A stretch of DNA of 64,000 nt from Strigamia acuminata. Lineage: Eukaryota > Arthropoda > Chilopoda > Geophilomorpha > Linotaeniidae. Within the stretch, counting starts at the first letter, position 1; the number at the start of each line of letters is the position of its first letter. Of this stretch, positions 10,697 to 20,000 are shown piece by piece. The position numbers and the translations under genes were made by a program. The notes beneath the pieces are model-generated. The model was not told the DNA's origin. It ran no database searches and was given only the letters and a program-made list of their open reading frames with translations. Where the stretch lies: the NCBI GenBank assembly GCA_949358305.1, contig OX442314.1:48492581-48556580 (forward strand), written 5' to 3'.

Positions 10697-11461
10697 GTGA
10701 TAAAAAACGCCAAGGACGCAGTTACCAACTTAAACCTCACGTACTTCCTTGGGAAACGACTCTCGGTGGAGTTCGCTCGACCAAAGCAGCGAAGGCAAAC
10801 TCCTTTTAACCCCCGCGGTCGCGCAAGCCCTCACTCGGCCTCCCACACGCACAGGATGACCGTGAGGAACCTCTCGAGCACCGTAAGCTGGCAGGACTTA
10901 AAAGACTACATGAGGCAAGCCGGACAAGTCACTTACGGCGACGCGCACAAAATAAACCGAAACGAAGGTGTAGTCGACTTTGCTACGGAGTCGGACTTGA
11001 AAAATGCGATTCGAAAGCTTAACAACACCGAATTAAATGGCCGCCGATTGCGACTGAGCAGAGACGATGAAGAAAATGAAGCGTACGCATCACGCGCTAG
11101 CGACAGGACTTATCTTTCATCACGCAGGAATTTCAAATCACCGCCGCCATTTTTCGGAGCAGCTGGAGAGGTGGCGTCGTTTTACGCGCATGAAACGGAG
11201 CAAAGTGAACGTGTGTTTGATTTTCCAACAGAAGTTGTTGACAAATATGTTGACAGTGGATTAAATGAACGTTTGTTGCGATTGAGCAGAGATCACGTGA
11301 GTTCTAGGTCACGAATGAGCAGTAATTCATCGTACGGCCGTCTTAATTCGCCTGCACGATTTAATTTTGGATCAGAATCAAGGAGCTTTTACAACAATGC
11401 ACTTACGCGGTCATCGAGATCGAGATCGAGATACTTTTACAGGTCAAGATCGCCTTTATGA
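10697..11461 (+). CDS. SR splicing factor, SRSF4/5/6-like, 5' exon(s) not found
   Basis: SR proteins bind exonic enhancers through RRM domains and recruit the spliceosome through an Arg/Ser tail. The exon starts after AAATAG at 10696 and is open to TGA at 11459-11461. It encodes the end of RRM1 (KDAVTNLNL...[10 protein letters not shown]), a linker, a complete pseudo-RRM2 with [13 protein letters not shown], which is the family hallmark, and a short RS tail (SRSRSR, YRSRSPL). RRM2 is closest to the SRSF4/5/6 (insect B52) group. Its last part is repeated: 10970-11070 and 11213-11296 both end in LRLSRD. The beginning of RRM1 is absent from the upstream sequence I could read, so either a large intron leads out of the window or the gene is truncated. 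The RS tail is unusually short. AATAAA-type signals follow near 11550. Confidence 0.8.
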   Translation: MIKNAKDAVTNLNLTYFLGKRLSVEFARPKQRRQTPFNPRGRASPHSASHTHRMTVRNLSSTVSWQDLKDYMRQAGQVTYGDAHKINRNEGVVDFATESDLKNAIRKLNNTELNGRRLRLSRDDEENEAYASRASDRTYLSSRRNFKSPPPFFGAAGEVASFYAHETEQSERVFDFPTEVVDKYVDSGLNERLLRLSRDHVSSRSRMSSNSSYGRLNSPARFNFGSESRSFYNNALTRSSRSRSRYFYRSRSPL

Positions 11462-11936
11462 GTGTCACAAATACTATTCCGTAGTGTTGGCCAGCGCGAT
11501 TTGACGTAAATGTCCGAGTGAATGTCGCAGTTTCAGAAGGATCATCAGAATAAATAAATTACGAACTCGGTTGCAATTTTAATCATTTTTGCTTTTATTT
11601 TTAAATTGTTTTATTTTATTTGTGTTGTGTTTTAATAAAGTTACTCTACCTGCGATTCCTTCTTGCGTATAATTTATTTTTTTGTGTTTCAGGTTTTCGT
11701 GAAACCTCATTTTAGTTAGCTTTCGGCTGTAAGGAAAACGTGGAAATCCATTTCTATCCAGGATGCTACCAGACAAAATAAAATAAAACTGAATTATGTT
11801 ATTTTTACACTTTCGTCGTTATCTTTTAATAAACCAAAGTCAATTAATAGGGAAAATAGTGTACAAATAAATGGAACCTAAAAATATTTCGCTATCACCT
11901 TTTCAAACTACCCGTGTAATGACGTCACGCAACAAA
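11462..11936 (+). other. Spacer between the SR gene and LACTB2
   Basis: AT-rich sequence with poly(A)-type signals near 11550 and 11634 that could end the SR transcript. A TGACGTCA (CRE-type) element lies at 11920-11927, ten bases before the proposed LACTB2 start. The spacing is short, so the LACTB2 promoter must lie here. Confidence 0.5.
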
Positions 11937-13927
11937 ATGAGCACATTTATTCCTGCCGTGTCTAAATTGTCGCCGCGCATCATACGAATTTTAGGATGCA
12001 ACCCCGGTCCGATGACTCTCCAAGGCACAAACACCTACCTGATAGGAACCGGACCAAGGTACCGTCGACAAATTAAAAAGATCAAAATAATTAAAATAAT
12101 TAAAAAACCAACTTGTTTTTAAAGACGCGTTTTATTGGACTCGGGCAGTCCGAAGGTTTCGGAGTACGTGGCCAACTTGAAAACTGTTTTAAACGACCAC
12201 GGCGTGGCGCTGCAATCGATTTTAGTCACCCACTGGCACCACGACCACGTTGGCGGCGTCGATGACATTTTGCGCGAAGTTCGGCCCGACGCCGACTGCC
12301 AGGTGATCAAAATCCGTCGCGAGGAGGCGGACGACGTGCCGCTGTCGAGCGGCGAGTATTCTTTCGTGCGCGACGGCGCCACGATTCGGACCGAGGGCGC
12401 CACATTGCAGTTGGGTGAAGAAAAATAATAATACGAATAGGAATAATCATTTTTAATAATTTCCGTAGGATATGTCACACGCCCGGACACTCGACCGATC
12501 ATTTCGTGGTCGTTTTGAAAGAAGAGAATGCTTTGTTCAGCGGCGACTGCGTTCTCGGCGAAGGGACGACGGTAAATTAAATGATGCTTGGATGGCGATC
12601 TTGTTGTATTGTGTTTGCAAATTGCATACAATATTACAATCAGGTGTTTGAAGATCTGTACACGTACATGAATTCGCTCAATAAGTTGTTGGAGCTGCTG
12701 CCGAGCGTCATCTATCCAGGCCACGGACCCGTGATCGAGAATCCCGTGGAGAAAATCCGAGAATACATCGCGCATCGCATGCGACGAGAAGAGCAGATTT
12801 TGCACGTTTTTACGACGAGGCCCGACGAATCTATGACTGTCATGCAGTTGGTAGAAATCGTTTACAAGGTGTAGTATAGGGTTGCAGATGCAGTGAATAC
12901 CAAAAAGATTTAATAACCGAATAATTTATGCAATAATGCAATTTATAAGGTGAAAATTATTAGTATTCGCCCTAAGAAGGCAAAAACTTGCATTGAAAAA
13001 TGCGAATATGTCTAACTTTATCATTATTACTAGACCCCGGATATTTATGCAAACTAAAATTCATAAAATATGCACCAAAAATTCCATTTTATGCAAAATA
13101 AAAATAAAAATATGCAAAATAAAAATAAAAATATGCAAAATAAAAATAAAAATATAAAAAATAAAAATATGCAAAATAAAAAAATTTATTCGAGTGAAAT
13201 CAGGCGTTAAATAACAACTTAATGCCATTTCAAAGTGTTCTTGATGTAAATTAATTATAATTACAATTCATTTTTTTAAATTTTTTTATTTTTTTATTTG
13301 TTTACTTCTTAAATCTTTTTCCAGACACTAATTTATTGACTTCCCCTGGTGTCTGAAATCCTCGTTTTTCCGAACGCAAAAAAGGCAAAAATTGATACAT
13401 ACATGTTACGTATCGTTAAAAAAAGACATGAATTGCCGTTTTTCCCGGAAAAATGGCGATTTGTTGGGTTTATTTACCGATTTTCGTGAAATATGCAATT
13501 TAAGCCAATTTCGGCTTTTTATTCAATATAAATATATTCTATGCATTAATTATTATGTATTTGGCCGAATGTCAGGTTGATATTCGGTTTTTTGGCCGAA
13601 TATGCCGAATAACTGAACATAAACCAATATTCTGCGCAACCCTAGTGTAGTATCTAGTTGGTTTTCTGTGTTCGTACAAACTAAAGTAAATAAATAATTG
13701 GATTCTATCTGATTGCAGGACACGCCCGTTCATCTGCACCCGGCTGCTGCCGGAAACGTTCATCATCACTTGACCAAACTGCACAAAGAAGCGCTAGTCG
13801 GTAATGAAATGCGATTGGGTCGAGATTGATGACGTTCGATGACATAAATTTGATTTTCGCAGAGAAATTAGACGACGATCTGTGGCGAGCGAGTGCAAAA
13901 CAGAGCGGTGCTAGCAGCAGTTTGTGA
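11937..13927 (+). CDS. LACTB2: LACTB2, metallo-beta-lactamase-fold endoribonuclease, complete
   Basis: LACTB2 is a metal-dependent single-strand RNA endonuclease, mitochondrial in mammals. Proposed exons are 11937-12058, 12125-12409, 12469-12571, 12644-12868, 13719-13800 and 13863-13927, together 882 nt or 293 aa, close to the usual length of about 290. The frame opens with [20 protein letters not shown], highly characteristic of the family. Metal ligands are H77-x-H79-x-D81-H82, H143 in TPGH, D162 in FSGDC and H197 in YPGHGP, all present. I chose the Met at 11937 by homology; an in-frame Met also exists at 11871. Intron 2 uses a weak donor (CA|GTTGGG) if the protein is to match the family length. 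The more obvious GTGAAG five bases later gives a frameshift. Intron 4 holds a hAT MITE. The gene looks functional. Confidence 0.92.
12877..13644. mobile_element. hAT-type MITE in LACTB2 intron 4
   Basis: The ends are TAGGGTTGC and GCAACCCTA. The 8-bp target duplication GTGTAGTA lies at 12869-12876 and 13645-13652. The interior is AT-rich with a repeated AAAATAAAAATATGC motif near 13095-13175 and no transposase. Its first duplicated bases overlap the intron's GT donor. Confidence 0.9.
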
Positions 13928-15167
13928 CGACTGGATATATGAATACTATTCTTATATTTATTACTCCAAACTAATAATTAGTGAACACACATTCACGTTG
14001 TTGCCAAATATGTAGTTTTTTTTATGTTTTACTTGTTTTATATTTTATTTTACACCTTGTACATTTCCAAAATTAAATTAAACTAAATTAAATTCCCCAA
14101 ACATAAAAATGTTTTATTGAAAAATTGAGATTTGAAAAGAATACGTTACAAATAATTTATCACATCTGATAAATCAATGGGTAAAGGTTTTATGTCAAGA
14201 TGGATGGTTTTTAGTTTATATTAGTCCATGCAGGTGACGTCAGGCCTATATGTTTTAGGTAGCTTGATCCGCGATAACAACCACGTGACGAATTGACGAC
14301 CAAGCTGCACGTGATTTATTCTGGCAGCAAAAATTAACAACGATCCTGCTTTTTACAAATATCGTCCATTAAACAACGTGAATTAATGTCTGCTCCTAGC
14401 ATCGTCATTTATGAATTATTATTTTATTTCCAAGGTGGTTTGCGCGCCCACTGTAGTTGGAAATTGGCAACATTACTCGATATTTCGAAGGCTGCCGCTG
14501 TTCATGCGCTTCTCATTGCATAAATCCGTTTTAAGTGTTCGTTCGGATGTTCATGTCTCACAGCAGAGCTTTTTCTTTCCTTAATATTCGTCATAACTCG
14601 TGGAAATGTGCCGGAATAAAATCGAATAAACGTGGATGGATCTGCTGTATAATTAGCACGTACAGCCCCCGACCTGGTCTGCCACGTGGCTCGGAAAACG
14701 TGGAATTTAAATGCCGGAAAGCACAAAACAGACAAAATAAAACACAGGAAATTACATTCTTGAAACATCGACAAAAATCCCGAGCAACAAAATCGTGTGG
14801 ATTTATTGTTGAAAATGCAGTCGCTAACAAACAACGCATGTGATTCCAAACCCAAACGTGGCCTCAGCTTGACACTGGGTGACGTAATCGAGAAAGACAT
14901 TTTGATTGGCTGCAGCAAATCGAAAGTAATCCTCGATTGGTCGGTCGTCGGAGAGACGAGGTCGTGATTGGCGGATGCATCGAGAGTGCAATCCTGACAA
15001 ACACGTGGTGTAGAGAAGAGAGTTTGAGTCTTGTGGTGTGTTTTGACCAGTCCCGCCATCTTGGGGGATCAGTATAGCGTTTCCCGTGTAAAAATCGAGA
15101 GATTCTCCATTTCCTACGTGTTCGGCTGTGCGCACGGCATCGAATCCAAGCGCTCGAAGCGGACGGA
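13928..15167 (+). promoter_or_regulatory. Intergenic region and probable MNT promoter with E-boxes
   Basis: No gene is seen. Four perfect CACGTG E-boxes lie at 14282-14287, 14308-14313, 14683-14688 and 15002-15007, and a fifth ends exon 1 at 15229-15234. CACGTG is the site bound by MYC/MAX and MNT/MAX dimers. TGACGTCA sites are at 14235-14242 and, in intron 1, 15411-15418. A YY1-like CCGCCATCTTG lies at 15053-15063. No clear TATA box is seen. Autoregulation of MNT is an inference. Confidence 0.5.
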
Positions 15168-17003
15168 ATGAGCCTTCTAACGCTGTTGGAAGCGGCTAAA
15201 TATTTGGATTATCGGGCCGAAGCCCAAGCACGTGGTAAGACAAGCACATGCGTCGCCCCATCCCGTCGCCCCGCGCCCCCGCCCGTGCCCAGCCCCGCGC
15301 CCGACCGCGATCAACCTTTTTCCGAGCCAATATCTCGCGATCGTGCCAATTCCAAGCGCACAACGTAGTGTGTGCACTCATTTCCCATCGAAACGAGCTT
15401 CTCGTGTGCGTGACGTCATCGAGAATCATAACAAAATGGTAAGAAGTGTGACTGACGAGTTTTCATCGCGTTTTTTCTCTCTCTTTTCGACTCAAGGAGA
15501 AGAACCTCACGATTATAACACGTACGCGTCACACCTGCCGCCCGAGATGTCTCCGAATTCCAACAACGATTCGTGTTTGTCCCAATCAATGGTGCGGATG
15601 GAAGAAGAAGTTAAAGACAAACCGATCGCTTTCGGGTATGCTCTCGCTACACACCTCTTTCCTATCTATTTATTATCGCTTTATTTCCTAACTTATTTGT
15701 TTTTTTTGTTGTTTTTATTTTTTATTTGATTATTATTGACAGTAATAATAAACATGTGCAGAGCGAGGACGATTCTGGCGCGACTGTCGCCGATACGGAG
15801 TGGGGCGAATCGTGGTTAAGGTATTTTGGATTTCTGCGATTTTCAATCGAGATGTCAAAATGAATACATGTGGTTGTTATTTATGAGAATTTTGTGTCGT
15901 TTCGCAGACTTGGCACCAGGGAGGTTCACAATCGGCTGGAAAAAAATAGGTGTGGAATGATTTTTTTTTTTTTTGGGTTGAGTTTTTATATTATTATAAT
16001 TTTTACATTATTAAAATTTGTATGTGTGTATTTATGTATAAATTTATTTTTTTTCTTATTTTTTTTTTTTTTTATATAGACGAGCTCATCTGAAGGAATG
16101 TTTTGAAACACTAAAAAATCAGCTTCCAAATATGGAGGACAAGAAAACTTCGAATTTGAGTATTCTTCGAAGCGCACTACGATACATACAGGTTTGAGCT
16201 TGTTACCGTATTACCACGGTTTAAGCCGCAGTTTATACTAGCATGCCGGTATAAAGTTAAACACGCTTATACTGTAAAACAAAACACAAAAAAGCGCCCA
16301 GATTAATAATTACAGTCGAAACTCTTTATAACGAATCGCGATATAACGAATTGTCGATATAACGAATACCTAAAAATGGCTGGTTTGGTTGGCTGGCGAT
16401 AGAACACCATGTTAAAAAATTTCGACATAACGAATTCTCGTTATAACGAATTGATTTTTCGGTCCCTTGCGATTCGTTATAAAGAGTTTTGACTATATGT
16501 TGGAATTTGGACCTGAAATTCGAGTTTTCTTGATTTTCTGAAGATTATTACTAAAATCTTCGTAAATTTATAGAAATTTATGCCAATTTCCACATTTTGG
16601 ACATTTAAAAATGCTTTTTATGCTATTTCTTATTGAAATAAATTTGCACTTTCTTACATCAGCATGGCGGTAAAAACTCGCAATACACCGGCATGCGGCT
16701 TAAAGCGGGGTAATATGGTACAATTGGCGTTAAGCGGTCAAAGTGATGTCATTGATGGTATTTTTTGCTAGTGAATGAATTGTTGTGCTTGTAGACATTG
16801 AAGAGGAAGCAGAGGGACTACGAACATGAAATGGAGAAATTAGCTCGCGACAAAATACTTCAACAGCAGAGATTGGCGTGCTTGAAAAAAGAACTGCTTA
16901 TTCCAGGAGACGATTTCGACGTTTCCGAACAGGATATTGACGTTGAAACGCTTTCTACTTCGACGGCGTCAGGTAATTAAATGGAAATTGAAAAGAAGCT
17001 AAT

Positions 17004-17047
<44 letters not shown>

Positions 17048-20000
17048 TGTGTCTTAGAAACCGGGCCGTTGAGCGATTTGGACGAGGATATCTGTGAAAA
17101 CGGGGTGGAGTTATCGAACGATGTAATGGATCCCGTGCTGGTGAATTGTGTGGCAGTTAAATCCAGCAAAACGTTGACGAATGCGCAGATTTCGAGCGCA
17201 ACTCTGCTTACCGATTCGAATCAATTGACGGTGCAAGTGCCTTCGATTCCTGCACTTCCCGTGCAGACAATCACCGTTTCCAAAGCAACCGGTGCTACAA
17301 TCACGGTCAACTCGCTCGTTAATTCACTCGCTTCTCAGGTGATGGATGTTTCCGGAGTTGTTTCCAACCATTTTATAGTGAAAAAGCAAGAAAAGAAAAT
17401 AGTTGCGTTCAAAGTTTTGATCGCAGCCAATCAGGTGTGACCCGACGCCATTCTTGAAAGCGTCGAAATCGCTTGGCGACGCGATTTGTGTGTCCCCAGC
17501 ATGAGAACTTTAAAAAGCAAAACTTTGAATGCGCCTACTATTTTTAACTGAAAGTCAGACACAAAATCGATTTTTAAGTCCAAAAATGGGTGATTTGAGC
17601 AAATGATGAACATTTTTGGATGAAAAGATCGTTTAAATTATTTATTTATTTATTTTTGAGCTTTGTTGTTATTATTATTATTATTATTATTTTATTTGGC
17701 ACTCCAATGGAGTAAATTACAGAGAGGAAAGAAAATTACATTTGATGTCGATACGCTGTTAGGCACGTGCGTTATTTTTTTCGTGCGAGGCGTTTTATTC
17801 ACAAAATAATGCAACACAGGCGTTATTTTGCGACAGCGCTGAACAACGCACTAACATGACAACACCAAAAAAAAACGCGATAACGCTAAAAAAAACAATA
17901 TCACGGAATACCGCTCGCATTCCGGACGATGGCATTAACAACAGCCAGGGACTGTCGTTTTTGGGGTAGTATTGGGTTTAAATTTGAAAAAAGAATTTTT
18001 TTTAATTTTCTTTTTTGTAATAAAGGGGAAAAAACAACGCAATAACTGAAAGAAAAAAAACTCCCAAGTCTCAAGTCAATCGTAATCTTAGTGCAACATG
18101 CACTGCAGTAAAATCTAAATTATTACAATGTTCAAATAAATGTTACACATTATTGTTGCTAACCTGCAAAAGTCATCAATTCACTTGTCCATCTGTCTAT
18201 CCATCGTCTTTTCGTCAAGTTGAAATGCATATTGTACTACATAATATATACGGAGTAATATTTAATTGTGTATAGTCATTTAATGTTAATTTTTCATTAC
18301 ATTGCCGTTGCCCACTTTAACAGGTGGCTGTTTATACTCAAAAAGATTTGTTGCTCAGCATGTTCAGGCGTAATCTAGACCAGCGGTCGGCAACTGGCGG
18401 CCCGCGGTCCGGATCCGGCCCGCGGAAGGTCGAAACATGGACCGTCAGATATTTTTTATTATATATTTTTTTGGTATTTTTGTTGTTTTTTGGTGTTTTT
18501 TTTATCTTTTTGTTTTTTTTTGGTGTTTTTGGTGTTTTTTGTGTTCTTTTTGTTTTGTTTTGTTGTCTTTTTCTGGACCTCAAAAAAAATTTTCACTAGT
18601 ATCCGGACCCCACTCAAAATTACTTGCCGACCCCTGATCTAGACCGATTATCAGATATTGTTCTGCTTCCTACAAACTTGTTATTCTTTTTTATTATTAT
18701 TGTTTTGTTTTTGTTAACAAGTGTTTTTTTTTCTCGTTATTGTATTGTATTACCTCACATTAAGCCGAATGCCGGTGTAGTGCGAGTTATACGGGCATGA
18801 CGATAAACCTCGTTTTTAACGGCATGTCGGTGTGAGTGATAACGAATTTTTCTAAATGAGAATTTGGTTAAAACAAGCATAAAATCTTTTTTAGATGTCC
18901 AAAATGTAAGAAATTACTTTGTATTTCTATAAATTTACCCAGATTTTAGTACAAATCTACAGAAAATTAGGAAAACTTAAATTTTAGGCTAAAAAACCAA
19001 CATAATTATTCATCCGGGCCCTTTAAAATAAAAAAAAAAAACAAAAAACCCACTTTTTCACTTAAACCGGCATGCCAGTATAAACTTTTTGTACGCAATT
19101 TTGAATACATGGTAAACCCATGCCCAACGGCATGCCGCTTTATGTGAGGTAATACGGTATTTCTTTTTATTCCCGTGTTGTTTTGTTTTTAGGCGTTATT
19201 GCGTTGTTCGGCGTTGTTGCGTTATCGTGGTATATCGCAATGCGTTATTTCAGCAAGAATGCGATGCGATATTGGGAAAAAAAATAATGATTGGCGTTAT
19301 TTTGGCAATTTGCTGTAACATGGTTGGAGCAAATAATAATTATCATTAAGTATTAAAAAAAAATTTATATAACGTAATTTCAGATGGGTATTCACATGAA
19401 CGGTGGAACGAACGTCATATCACACCCGGCCACCGTGCAGGTGATCACGCCGCAAGCCGTGCGAGTCATCTCGGCGGCTCCAACGGGCGTGCCCGTACTC
19501 AACGCAGCAACGAACGTGTCTTCGACGTTTGCGGCGGCCGTGAACGTAATGACGCCTCGCATGACGGCAATCGCGGCCATTGCCGGAACGGCGCAGAAAG
19601 CGACAATGACTTTGGCCAAGCCGAACGTTCTTCCGGTGACCGTGGCTGCAAAGGGTGTTGTGGGGCCCATGATGAGCAATGCGATTGCCGTCAAGGCGAT
19701 CCCCACCACGTTGACGGCGCTCACACGAGGCATCACGCTGCACACGACTTGTTCGGCGCCGGGCAGCGCGCAAGGCATGATCCAGGTCAGCAATTCGAAT
19801 AAACCCGTTCACCACATGCTGCAGTCACAAATCTGTGCTCCGCGGGCCGTCATTCCGCATGGTTTGTACTTTCCTTCGGTCGGTGTGTTCAAAGTTAAAA
19901 GTGGATTGATTATGTTCTAGTGACATTGCAAACTTCAAATTTCCATCTGCTATTGCAGCGTTTCCCAAACTGTGGGGCGCAACGGCACAATTGTAACAAT

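Larger units (their letters stand above)
17339..19370 (+). other. MNT intron 7, transposon-rich
   Basis: Beyond the elements listed separately, bases about 17765-18070 and 19185-19300 share GCGTTATT, GCGTTGTT and related blocks in opposite orientations. They may be the two ends of one older transposon that encloses the elements at 18381-18636 and 18743-19159. A TTATTATT microsatellite lies near 17670. No exon is seen. Confidence 0.45.

Noticed and set aside
12411-12570. Apparent frameshift between LACTB2 exons 2 and 3
   Set aside because: Using the donor at 12410 instead of 12415 restores both the frame and the family length, so no lesion is needed.
17339-17440. Read-through extension of MNT exon 7 to a stop at 17440
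   Set aside because: The donor at 17339 joins exon 8 in phase 0. The extension is possible as retained intron, but nothing supports it.
19392-19815. Antisense 131-133-codon frames over exon 8 (and over exon 9), repeated in every unit
   Set aside because: They mirror the GC-rich coding strand. The sense frame has the splice signals and silent-only variation, whereas the same changes alter the antisense 131-codon protein.
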